64,000 nucleotides of DNA from NCBI RefSeq assembly GCF_030506365.1, contig NZ_CP073092.1, positions 1,302,001 through 1,366,000 of the forward strand. Direction: 5' to 3'. A program made the translations under genes and the position numbers. Of the stretch, positions 17,703 through 25,611 are shown piece by piece (positions within the stretch are counted from its first letter, which is position 1; the number at the start of each line of letters is the position of its first letter). The stretch is from Corynebacterium tuberculostearicum (GTDB taxonomy: Bacteria > Actinomycetota > Actinomycetes > Mycobacteriales > Mycobacteriaceae). The notes beneath the pieces were generated by a model. It ran no database searches. It was not told the DNA's origin and saw nothing but the letters and a program-made list of their open reading frames with translations.

Positions 17703-20081
17703 TTAGAAATTGAGGCCGAAGCGCCGGCGGATGAGGTCTTCGTTATCGCGGAAGAAGTTATAGAAGGCCTTGAAGACCACCACGAGGACCGCTGGGAGGA
17801 CTAAGCTCCACGGGCTAAACGAGGAGCCCGTTGGCTCTTCTGGCCTAGCGGAATCGTCCGGCTTCTCGGTCGGCTTTTCGCTGGGTGTCTCGCCCTCGGA
17901 GTCGCTCGGCTTGCGGGAGGAACAAGAATCTAGGGTTTTATCGCCCACGGCAAAGGTCAGAGTTTGCGGCTCGGACTTAAGTTCCTTGCCGTCCTTCCCC
18001 GTGGCCGTATAGGTGGCCTCGAAGGTATAGAGGCCAGGCTTGGAAAAGGCCCAGTGCGTGTGGGTGTGGGCCGGAAAGCTGGTCTCGATGGTGTAGTCCT
18101 CGGCCGCGGAGTTCGCCAGGACCGAAAAGCCCTTGCCATGGGAGGCGTCGATAAAGGCGCCCCACTCGGCCCCGTCTGGGGTGGAGGTGGGCTTCAGGTT
18201 GAGGTTGACGGCATTGTCTTTGGTCGCGGAATAATCCAAGTCCTGAGTGTTGTAACCCGGCCAGATAATGTGTTGATTCTGTGTCTGCGGCAGGTGATAG
18301 AAGCGCTCACCGGGTTTTCCGAGGAAATCGAACTCCTTGCCCGCAAGCTTCTCGTTGCGCCGGGTGAGCGCATTATCGTGTACGCCGAGCACCACGTCAT
18401 CGAGTTTGCGGTCGACAGACTTCTTATCCACCTGTGCCGTGTCATCGCGCAGAACGGTACTAAAGCCGCCCTCGGCAGGTTGAGCCTTGATATCCACGTG
18501 CCCACGGTCCAGTAGGTATTTCTCGCTGCACTGGTGAGTGTCGGCTTCCGCTTCATTTGCGCCAGGCTGCGGCGCTTGCGATGGCGAGTCTTCCTTGCCG
18601 GGAGTGGTGTCCGGTTCCTCATTGGAAGTGGAGAACCGCCCCGTGGTTTCGTAATTTTCGCCGAAGGCAAAGGACTCGGTAATCACGCTGCTTGCGTGCC
18701 CAGCTTTCACGGTGGAATGAGGAAAGAGATTGACCTTTGCATAAGAGCCGGTGAAGTATTCGCCCTCGTCAAAGGAAACCTCGCCGTGCCCGTTAGTAAT
18801 AGGGGTTTCCAGATCCACGGTGGGGTATTTGGAATCCTTGGCATCATAAAGACCGCCGGTGAGAAGGCCGTTGAAGTTCTTATCGTCGGTATCGACCACG
18901 ATCTTGGTGCCGCCCTTGCCCTGCTTGCGCATACGGATGGTATAGCCCAGTTCCTGCAGCTCGGTTTCCTGGGTGGGGGCAAGCTGGCGCGGGTGGGAGG
19001 CTTCCTGCCACGTCTCGGCAGCGGAAGAAGAATCTGTCTGGACGGACGCGCCAGGCTGGACGTCAAGGGGATTAGAAATCCAGCGCGGGGCATCACCCTC
19101 TGGGGTAAATACGGCCTGGACCTTGGACGGATCTGGTCCCATGTACTCGTCCCACTGCGCGCGGCCATTCTTAACGGGGAGGTCGGTGAGGAAGTAGCCG
19201 TCGATAAGCAGCGTCAGGGTACCCTGCGCCTTATTTTTAGCGTCGAAGGAAATAGTGGTGAGCTTGTCATCGCCGTCTTTTTCGTGATTGTGCTTAGGGG
19301 CCATGCGCAGGCTGTAGCCGGCAGCGGCGGCGTCGCCAGTCGCGGACTGGGCAAAGCGTTCCTTGAGGCTTGGAGTCTTCTCATCCTTGGGCTTCTGGCC
19401 GCCTACTTGAATCGTTGTGGTCTGCGGTTCATTGGCGATGAGCTGGCCGTCCTTGCCGCGCGCACTGGTGCGGTAGGTCAGGCGGTAACGGCCAGGCTTG
19501 GTGAACAGCGTGGAGTTGTGGGTGTGCGTGCCGGCAACGAGATAGGCCGAATGCGGTGAATCAGGGAAAGAGCCGAGCATACGGTGCAGCTGGGTTCCGT
19601 CCTCATCATCTTTATTGGTGAAAAGCTCGACCTCGCCGGGGCCATCAACGCTTAGCAAGTCGAGGAAAGCTACGCCATCGCGGAATTTGTCAGTGGGCAG
19701 GGAGGTATCGGCGCCAAAGCCCAACCAGATGGGTGAAGTATTGCCGGACACTTGGTGCGGTGCGGTGTAGTACGTGGTGCCGGGCGCCCCAATATAGTCC
19801 TGAGTGCCATTTTTCGGCAGCGTATAGAGGTACTGATTGTGGCCGTCCATAGCGCTGTAGCCCCTGCCCACCCAGGCTACGGTGTCTGCGATCGGTGGTT
19901 CCTGGCCGCCAAATTCAGACTTCAGCACGAAGTCGTTGTTCTCCCAGAAAGACTTAGGGGAGTCAACATGGGTATCGGTGGCAATGTGCTTGCCATCATC
20001 GGGGCCGGCGACGGCCGTGGCGGGCGTGATAAGCGCTAGCGTGCTGAGCGCGGCAAGGAAGCGGATGCGTGGGGAAGCCAC
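17703..20081 (-). CDS. Large membrane-anchored surface protein with two wall repeat domains, first gene of the operon
   Basis: Exported protein of 792 residues. From GTG 20081 the signal peptide is VASPRIRFLAAL...TAVA. Order: wall domain 1 with GTHTHNSTLFTKPGRYRL near 200; two Ig-like sections (about 240-500) with no HxH motif; wall domain 2 with DRGHVDIKA, LPQTQNQHIIWPGYNTQ and PAHTHTHWAFSKPGLYTF; a Ser/Glu/Pro linker; one membrane helix and a basic tail. The open frame extends to ATG 20144, but that would run into the promoter and the Zur-like box. AAAGG lies 13 nt before the GTG. Only 36 nt separate it from the next gene. Confidence 0.87.
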   Translation of the reverse strand: MASPRIRFLAALSTLALITPATAVAGPDDGKHIATDTHVDSPKSFWENNDFVLKSEFGGQEPPIADTVAWVGRGYSAMDGHNQYLYTLPKNGTQDYIGAPGTTYYTAPHQVSGNTSPIWLGFGADTSLPTDKFRDGVAFLDLLSVDGPGEVELFTNKDDEDGTQLHRMLGSFPDSPHSAYLVAGTHTHNSTLFTKPGRYRLTYRTSARGKDGQLIANEPQTTTIQVGGQKPKDEKTPSLKERFAQSATGDAAAAGYSLRMAPKHNHEKDGDDKLTTISFDAKNKAQGTLTLLIDGYFLTDLPVKNGRAQWDEYMGPDPSKVQAVFTPEGDAPRWISNPLDVQPGASVQTDSSSAAETWQEASHPRQLAPTQETELQELGYTIRMRKQGKGGTKIVVDTDDKNFNGLLTGGLYDAKDSKYPTVDLETPITNGHGEVSFDEGEYFTGSYAKVNLFPHSTVKAGHASSVITESFAFGENYETTGRFSTSNEEPDTTPGKEDSPSQAPQPGANEAEADTHQCSEKYLLDRGHVDIKAQPAEGGFSTVLRDDTAQVDKKSVDRKLDDVVLGVHDNALTRRNEKLAGKEFDFLGKPGERFYHLPQTQNQHIIWPGYNTQDLDYSATKDNAVNLNLKPTSTPDGAEWGAFIDASHGKGFSVLANSAAEDYTIETSFPAHTHTHWAFSKPGLYTFEATYTATGKDGKELKSEPQTLTFAVGDKTLDSCSSRKPSDSEGETPSEKPTEKPDDSARPEEPTGSSFSPWSLVLPAVLVVVFKAFYNFFRDNEDLIRRRFGLNF

Positions 20082-20123
20082 TGTTGGGGAGGCCTTTCTA
20101 CAGTTCTCATAATTCCACCAGAA

Positions 20124-20147
20124 ACTATAGAAAATGAGTTTCATAAA
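20124..20147 (-). promoter_or_regulatory. Promoter of the anchored-repeat operon with Zur-like box
   Basis: On the minus strand TATAGT (-10, plus positions 20124-20129) would start transcription about 36 nt before GTG 20081. Directly upstream, and overlapping its first bases, is ATGAAACTCATTTTCTATA, an imperfect inverted repeat close to the actinobacterial Zur pattern (ATGAAAATCATTTTCAT) as I remember it. A repressor bound here would block RNA polymerase when zinc is plentiful. Confidence 0.55.
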
Positions 20148-20157
20148 CTGTTAGCGG

Positions 20158-20178
20158 TAATGGAAGCGGTTTTCACTG
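20158..20178 (-). promoter_or_regulatory. Second, weaker Zur-like box
   Basis: TAATGGAAGCGGTTTTCAC shares the outer TAATG-AA and TTTTCA arms of the Zur-type pattern, but the centre is changed. It lies just upstream of the -35 region of the operon, about 10 bp from the first box. The fit is partial. Confidence 0.3.
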
Positions 20179-20323
20179 ACCTGTGTATTTCTGCTGAAAG
20201 CTATTTCCAATTACCCCTATTTGTGTGTAGGGCACACGGTAAGTGGCCCCGCGCGCCGGGGTGGTGTGGGGCCGCTTTGGGCTGGTGCGGACTGGGATTG
20301 CGACCTCCACTACGATGGTGGGC

Positions 20324-21808
20324 ATGACTGAAGTACGCGTGAGATTCTGTCCGTCCCCAACCGGTACGCCGCACGTAGGCATGGTGCGCACCGCGTTGTT
20401 CAACTGGGCCTACGCCCGCCATACCGGCGGCAAGCTGGTATTCCGCATCGAAGACACCGATGCCGCCCGTGACTCTGAGGAGTCCTACCAGGCCATCATT
20501 GATTCCCTGACCTGGCTTGGCCTGGGCTGGGATGAAGGCATCAATGTTGGCGGCCCGCACGAGCCTTACCGTCAGTCCCAGCGCATGGACATCTACAAAG
20601 AGGTCCTAGACAAGCTTATCGACGGCGGATTCGTCTACCCGGCATACTCCACGGCCGAAGAGGTGGAGGAGCGCCACAAGGCCGCTGGCCGTGACCCGAA
20701 GCTGGGCTATGACAACTTTGACCGCGATCTCACCCAGGAGCAGATCGACGCTTTCGAGGCTGAGGGCCGCAAGCCGGTCTGGCGCCTTCGCATGCCGGAG
20801 CAGGATTGGACCTGGACCGACCTGGTGCGCGGTGAGATGACCTTCAAGTCTGAAACCCAGCCGGACTATGTTGTGGCTCGCTCCAATGGTGCGCCCCTCT
20901 ACACCCTGGTTAACCCGGTCGACGACGCCCTAATGCGCATCACCCACGTGTTGCGTGGTGAGGACCTGCTTTCTTCTACTCCGCGTCAGCTCGCGCTTTA
21001 CGACGCCCTTAAGAAGATCGGCGTTGCCGAGTTCACCCCAGAGTTTGGCCACCTGCCCTTCGTGATGGGCGAGGGCAATAAGAAACTATCTAAGCGCGAC
21101 CCGCAGTCCAACCTGTTTAATCACCGCGATAACGGCATCATCCCTGAGGGCATGCTCAATTACCTGTCCCTGCTGGGTTGGTCCCTGTCCGCGGACCAGG
21201 ACATCTTTAGCATGGATGACTTGGTAGAAAACTTCGACGTCCACGACGTGCTGGGTAACCCCGCACGCTTTGATCAGAAGAAGCTCGAGGCCATCAACGC
21301 GGACCACATCCGCCAGCTGGACCCAGAAGAGTTTGCCTTCCGTCTGCGTAACTACTTGACCGAGTACACGGACTTCCCGGCCGACTATGACGGCGAGAAG
21401 TTCGCCTTCGCCGCTGACCTTGTACAAACCCGCATCAAGACTCTGTCTGATGCCTATGGCCTCATGAGCTTTTTGGTGACCCCGGATGTCGACCTAAAGC
21501 TCGATGAGAAGGCAGCGAAGAAGAACCTCAAGGAAGAGGCCATTCAGCCGCTCGAGGTGGGCATTGAGACCCTCGAGGGCATTGCGGAGTGGAAGACTGA
21601 GAATATCGAGGCGGCACTATCCAAGGCCCTTATCGAAGACCTTGAACTGAAGCCCCGTAAGGCCTACGGCGCGTTGCGTGTAGCCATTTCCGGCGCCCAG
21701 GTTTCCCCACCGCTCTTTGAGTCCATGGAGCTGCTGGGCAAGGAGTCCACCCTGGCCCGCCTTCGTGCGGCCCGTGAAGTGACTCCCTACGTGCCGGCGG
21801 CACAGTAA
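20324..21808 (+). CDS. gltX: Glutamyl-tRNA synthetase GltX
   Basis: Charges tRNA-Glu with glutamate and, in Actinobacteria that lack GlnRS, also mischarges tRNA-Gln for GatCAB amidation. The protein has 494 residues. Class I motifs are [19 protein letters not shown] (HIGH-type) near residue 10 and NKKLSKR (KMSKS-type) near 250; the C-terminal anticodon-binding helical domain is intact. ATG 20324 is chosen because TACGAT ends 7 nt before it (leaderless type); the frame is open from 20243. Genes for tRNA-Gln and two tRNA-Glu, its substrates, follow directly. Confidence 0.97.
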   Translation: MTEVRVRFCPSPTGTPHVGMVRTALFNWAYARHTGGKLVFRIEDTDAARDSEESYQAIIDSLTWLGLGWDEGINVGGPHEPYRQSQRMDIYKEVLDKLIDGGFVYPAYSTAEEVEERHKAAGRDPKLGYDNFDRDLTQEQIDAFEAEGRKPVWRLRMPEQDWTWTDLVRGEMTFKSETQPDYVVARSNGAPLYTLVNPVDDALMRITHVLRGEDLLSSTPRQLALYDALKKIGVAEFTPEFGHLPFVMGEGNKKLSKRDPQSNLFNHRDNGIIPEGMLNYLSLLGWSLSADQDIFSMDDLVENFDVHDVLGNPARFDQKKLEAINADHIRQLDPEEFAFRLRNYLTEYTDFPADYDGEKFAFAADLVQTRIKTLSDAYGLMSFLVTPDVDLKLDEKAAKKNLKEEAIQPLEVGIETLEGIAEWKTENIEAALSKALIEDLELKPRKAYGALRVAISGAQVSPPLFESMELLGKESTLARLRAAREVTPYVPAAQ

Positions 21809-21859
21809 GAGGAGTGCCTCCCGTAAGGCGGCGATAGATATCTAGTCCCGCCCTTCGAT

Positions 21860-21907
21860 GCGGCGAATGACAGCTGAACTACAGCGCTGTCATTCGCCGC
21901 ATTTTTA
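21860..21907 (+). terminator. Terminator after gltX
   Basis: GCGGCGAATGACAGC pairs with GCTGTCATTCGCCGC around a loop of about 11 nt, then ATTTTTATT. Confidence 0.88.
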
Positions 21908-21950
21908 TTAACCATTCTACTGGCCTGAAAAAGCGTCGTGCGCTGGCGAT

Positions 21951-21979
21951 TTGGCAGTTTACGCGATGATCATTATAGT
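21951..21979 (+). promoter_or_regulatory. Promoter for the tRNA-Gln/tRNA-Glu genes
   Basis: TTGGCA (21951-21956) and TATAGT (21974-21979) are separated by 17 nt, a near-consensus sigma-A-type promoter about 70 nt before tRNA-Gln. Confidence 0.7.
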
Positions 21980-22047
21980 TATTACACGTTGCAGCGAGCA
22001 AGGGAGAACAGCCGAAAGGTAGTAAGCTTCCAACGCAAGTTAGCAAA

Positions 22048-22119
22048 TGGCCTATGGTGTAATTGGCAACACAGCGGTTTCTGGTACCGCCATTCTAGGT
22101 TCGAGTCCTGGTAGGCCAG
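22048..22119 (+). tRNA. tRNA-Gln (CTG)
   Basis: A full cloverleaf can be drawn: acceptor TGGCCTA with TAGGCCA, anticodon stem GCGGT/ACCGC with loop TTCTGGT (anticodon CTG), T-arm CTAGG-TTCGAGT-CCTGG, discriminator G. CCA is not encoded. Confidence 0.95.
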
Positions 22120-22158
22120 CAGTGAAAATGCTTTAATCGGCAGGCTCACTAGTTCTAT

Positions 22159-22231
22159 GCCCCGTTCGTCTAGCGGCCTAGGACGCCGGCCTCTCACGCC
22201 GGTAACACGGGTTCAAATCCCGTACGGGGTA
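22159..22231 (+). tRNA. tRNA-Glu (CTC), first copy
   Basis: Cloverleaf with acceptor GCCCCGT/ACGGGGT, anticodon stem CCGGC/GCCGG, loop CTCTCAC (anticodon CTC), T-loop TTCAAAT. All 73 nt are identical to the copy at 22900. Confidence 0.95.
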
Positions 22232-22237
22232 CAAAGA

Positions 22238-22267
22238 CCTCCAGCCTAAAGGCTGGAGGATTTTTCA
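22238..22267 (+). terminator. Terminator after first tRNA-Glu
   Basis: CCTCCAGCC-TAAA-GGCTGGAGG followed by ATTTTTC. Confidence 0.85.
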
Positions 22268-22899
22268 TACTCGGGGCACTTCTTTTCTTGGCGTCGTCAT
22301 TTCTGTCGTCTGTATGGGGTGGGGCCACGGCGCAAGCTAAACTGGTTATAACCTACCCCCAGACCATTGGACTCGCCCGCGCAGGCCGCGGCCTGCTGCC
22401 AATGAGACCAGGGCTAAGACCACCGCGAAGTTGTGCAAAACCCTTCCTATCCTGCACATGCAGGCATAGACTGCAAGTACAGCAGAAAACAAACAGAAAG
22501 GAGAGCGGGTGACAGAAAGCGAAACGCACCACAGCCAAGGCGCACAGCCCGAAAGCACAGCCAGGTAGTAACGCTATAATCCACAACTTCCTTCCCACCA
22601 ACGTTTGTACGAAGTATAGGAGCCTGCAGCATATGCACTTCGACGCACAGCGCCATCCCGAGTCCTACTAGCACAGCGTTCTCGGCCACGGACTATCCAC
22701 AGATTGCTTGCGGAATAACCACTGATTCGATCCGCACCTCGGCCATGAAGAACCCTCACTGTAGTACCGGACTCGGGAATTTTTGCGTTTTCCTTCGCCT
22801 GCCCTCAAAACCGTCCTTGACCGCGCGATTTGTGCTGAATTAACCCATCGTTTACTCTTAACAAGTCCGCAACGCACAGCGTGCGATTGCTGCGAACGC
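22268..22899. other. About 630 bp without a convincing gene, between identical tRNA-Glu genes
   Basis: All frames are broken or have implausible composition. One possible micro-ORF is listed separately (22509). A GGTTATAACC palindrome lies near 22339 and CCTGCA-CA-TGCAGG near 22450. The stretch may be a decayed gene or old insert beside the tRNA genes; I recognise no protein fragment. Confidence 0.4.
22509..22568 (+). CDS. Possible 19-residue micro-ORF or decayed gene start
   Basis: AAAGGAG is followed 5 nt or so later by GTG and 18 further sense codons (MTESETHHSQGAQPESTAR), then TAG TAA. The hydrophilic composition looks like the N-terminus of a larger corynebacterial protein that has decayed. 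It could equally be chance. Confidence 0.2.
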   Translation: MTESETHHSQGAQPESTAR

Positions 22900-22972
22900 G
22901 CCCCGTTCGTCTAGCGGCCTAGGACGCCGGCCTCTCACGCCGGTAACACGGGTTCAAATCCCGTACGGGGTA
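22900..22972 (+). tRNA. tRNA-Glu (CTC), second copy
   Basis: Identical over 73 nt to the copy at 22159. Here the discriminator A is followed by CCA in the genome, unlike the first copy. Confidence 0.95.
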
Positions 22973-22980
22973 CCAACGGA

Positions 22981-23016
22981 AAGCTGCGAGCCAGATGGCT
23001 CGCAGCTTTTTCTTTA
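22981..23016 (+). terminator. Terminator after second tRNA-Glu
   Basis: AAGCTGCGAGCC-AGAT-GGCTCGCAGCTT followed by TTTCTTT. Confidence 0.88.
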
Positions 23017-23321
23017 TCCAAGACCTGTGCGGTTTAGCGGCATGTAGGGGAGGCCTCGACGTCCAAGGGCTAACCGTGCCGCCCACGGGACGGTATGGGA
23101 GCTGAGGTAAAGCGGGACGCAGACTCCCGAAGCGGTCTTTTAGTAGGGGCTCAGGTGGGCCGTAAGTGGTTTCGTGCTCGATAGCCGCGTTCGAGCGAGT
23201 CTCTTAAGAAGGAGCTAGACCTAGCGATAGGAAGGGTATCCGAGTCCCTTTAGTGGATGCATATGCGGCTTTCTCAGCCGCTTCTAGGTCTTTCGGGCAC
23301 TAGTGTGGGGCCCGAGGCATG
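23017..23321. other. About 300 bp with no recognised feature
   Basis: No gene or RNA family was recognised. On the minus strand a stretch of roughly 58 codons (about 23037-23212) is open but has no start, and a stop separates it from another open piece. It may be a protein remnant. Confidence 0.35.
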
Positions 23322-23360
23322 AAAGAAGCCCACCAAGCCGTGAAAAAGGGCTTGGTGGGC
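23322..23360 (-). terminator. Terminator after the YhgE/Pip pair
   Basis: GCCCACCAAGCC and GGCTTGGTGGGC form a 12-bp stem. On the minus strand it is followed by TTCTTTC. It lies 40 nt after the last stop. Confidence 0.75.
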
Positions 23361-23400
23361 GGTGTAGGAAGTGCGGAAGGGGAGACGTCGCCAAGCGAGG

Positions 23401-25608
23401 CTAAGCCATGACCTTCGTCTTCTTAATCGCCTTTTTGAGGCGCTTGTGATAGGCATCCATGGCGCGGCGGACAATGAGGCCGACGATGAGTGCCGGGATG
23501 GTAAAGAGCAGTAGCATGCCCAGCTCGCGCCAAATATCGCCGTGGTAGATGCCCGCAATCGCGCTGCGGAAAGCATCAATGGCGTACGTCGCTGGCAGCC
23601 ACGGGCTCACGTTCTGGAACCACTCAGGCAGCAAGGGTAGCGGGTAGGCGCCGCCGGAGCCAGAGACTTGTATCACGAGCAACAACACCGCCAAGGCCTT
23701 GCCGGCACTATCGAGTGTGATGACAAGTGAATAGATGATCAACATAAACACCAGCGAGACTATCCATGCGGCAAACATGAGCATGAATGGGTGAGCGGGC
23801 TCGATCTGGACGAAGAAGATGAGGCTGAGAACCACCAAGGTGGCCTGCGCGAGGCCGACCAGGCCGAGTGTGGCAAAGCGGCCGAAGAACGCCTGACCAC
23901 GGGTGAATTCGCTCTCGTCGTACTTTCCGTTTTCGTCCTTGCGCAAGTATTTACGCTCGGCGTTGGTATGCACCAGCACGCATGCCAGAAGGGCGCCTAC
24001 CCATAGGGACAAGGCGAGGTAGAACGGCGTCATACCCACGCCAAAGGCAGCGACAGGGTAGACCGGCTGGCGGTCTACAGCCACGGGAGCGGCGATGCGA
24101 GAGGCAAGCAGTTCTGGATCGTTGCCGACGATATCCGCTAGCTTGTCTAAATCGCCGCCACGGCGCGCCTCGTCGATTTTGCGGCCCATGTCAGCAAAAC
24201 GGCCGCTTTGCTCCCGCAGGGTGCTGGCAAGGCTGGCGGTGGTATCGCGGGCGCGCGCCAGGCTTTGCTGTGGCGACCCCTCCTTCTGGGAGACCGAAGA
24301 GCGAATGCCTGCGATGTCCTGCTTGACAGCATCAATATCGTTCGCGACCACCGAGACGCTCTGGTTGAGCTGATCTAGCTGCGGCTTGAGGTTCTCGTTA
24401 TAGGAATTGCGTGCCTTTTCAGCAGCCTGCTTGGCATTGGCGATGGCATCCTTGGTGCGTTGGCGGGAGTCTTGGGACGTGCCACGGCCTTGCTCAAGGT
24501 CAGCGGCGGTAGATACCAGCGAATCATGCAGCGCGTTGCTCTGCGCAATGGAGGCATCAATCTGACCCATCATCGCCTTATATCCACCCGCGACTGGAGC
24601 TGGTAGAGCTACCTTATCGGCTTGGTCCTTGAGGGAAGCGCGAACTCCCTCAAAGGCCTTTGTCTGCTCGTCTACACGCTCAGCTGCGGTGCGGTAGGTC
24701 TGCGCCGTTTGTGCGCTGGTGGTGCTTGCATTATCGAGCAACTCATCAACCTGGGCAGAGAGCGCGTCGTAGCTTTGCGTTGTAGCCGCCAAGGAAGCGT
24801 CGAGCGAGCCAGCCGAGTCATTGAGGGTAGAGCGCAGAACGTCGATGGGGTTTTCGCCTTGGTCATTGTCGGTCTCCGTAGCCTGGCGGCCAGCCTCGGC
24901 GAGGATATTGTCCGCAGCCTGCGTAAGCGGCAGGGTGGAGTCGACCAGATTGCTTAGTGCACCTACGGCGCCAGCCGCAGCATCGAGGCGAGTGCTGACG
25001 TTATTGACGCGGTTGTGCAGGTTATTGAGTGCAGTCTGGGTATCGTCCTCATTAAGGTATTTATCAAAATCCGAGACGACGCCAAGGCCGACATTGGATA
25101 CCACGCGGGTGAAGGACTCGTTGATTTTCTGGATGACGCCGTCCGCACTCTTTTGCGTGATGATGGTAGACAGCGCATTCTTCTTCTCATTGGTATAGAG
25201 GTTGAGCTTGCTTGGCTCGGTTCCTTCTACATAAAACGTGAGCAAATCCGCGCTGAAGTCCTTGGGCAGAACAATGCCGGCATAGTATTCGCCAGACTTC
25301 GTTCCTTCGACGGCATCGGCGCTATCAGTAATGACCCAATCTATATCTTGATTGCGGCTGAGCTGTGAGAGCACCTTATCGCCCAAATTCAGTTTCAGGG
25401 AGGCGAGGTCGCTTTCGTGGCCTTCATCCTCGCTGGCCACAGCGATCTTGAGTTGGTCGGTATTAGCAAAGGGATCCCAGCTGGCCAACACGTTGAAGGA
25501 GGTGAAAAGCAACGGGATGATGGCAAGGCCAAAGATGATGACCGCGGTGATTACATTGGTGCGAATGGCGTGGAGGTCATCGCGGAGAATGGTCAGGATG
25601 TTTTTCAT
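23401..25608 (-). CDS. YhgE/Pip family membrane protein (second of pair)
   Basis: Integral membrane protein of 735 residues. An N-terminal helix (about 17-40) and a conserved extracytoplasmic segment (FNVLASWDPFANTDQLKIAV) mark the YhgE/Pip N-terminal domain. A long, largely helical outside region (about 150-480) contains coiled-coil-like Gln/Ala/Asp-rich stretches. The last 200 residues hold about six helices of the ABC-2 permease type. Homologues include the phage-infection protein Pip and type VII secretion accessory proteins such as EsaA. ATG 25608 is 3 nt after the upstream stop. The substrate is unknown. Confidence 0.88.
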   Translation of the reverse strand: MKNILTILRDDLHAIRTNVITAVIIFGLAIIPLLFTSFNVLASWDPFANTDQLKIAVASEDEGHESDLASLKLNLGDKVLSQLSRNQDIDWVITDSADAVEGTKSGEYYAGIVLPKDFSADLLTFYVEGTEPSKLNLYTNEKKNALSTIITQKSADGVIQKINESFTRVVSNVGLGVVSDFDKYLNEDDTQTALNNLHNRVNNVSTRLDAAAGAVGALSNLVDSTLPLTQAADNILAEAGRQATETDNDQGENPIDVLRSTLNDSAGSLDASLAATTQSYDALSAQVDELLDNASTTSAQTAQTYRTAAERVDEQTKAFEGVRASLKDQADKVALPAPVAGGYKAMMGQIDASIAQSNALHDSLVSTAADLEQGRGTSQDSRQRTKDAIANAKQAAEKARNSYNENLKPQLDQLNQSVSVVANDIDAVKQDIAGIRSSVSQKEGSPQQSLARARDTTASLASTLREQSGRFADMGRKIDEARRGGDLDKLADIVGNDPELLASRIAAPVAVDRQPVYPVAAFGVGMTPFYLALSLWVGALLACVLVHTNAERKYLRKDENGKYDESEFTRGQAFFGRFATLGLVGLAQATLVVLSLIFFVQIEPAHPFMLMFAAWIVSLVFMLIIYSLVITLDSAGKALAVLLLVIQVSGSGGAYPLPLLPEWFQNVSPWLPATYAIDAFRSAIAGIYHGDIWRELGMLLLFTIPALIVGLIVRRAMDAYHKRLKKAIKKTKVMA

Positions 25609-25611
25609 GAC

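Noticed and set aside
20126..20147. DtxR (iron) box in the anchored-repeat promoter
   Set aside because: The sequence lacks the TTAGGTTAGCCTAACCTAA-type pattern; the Zur-like pattern fits better.
23017..23321. Possible tmRNA, RNase P RNA or other known ncRNA
   Set aside because: No tmRNA-type ends, tag-peptide frame or RNase P core sequence could be recognised.
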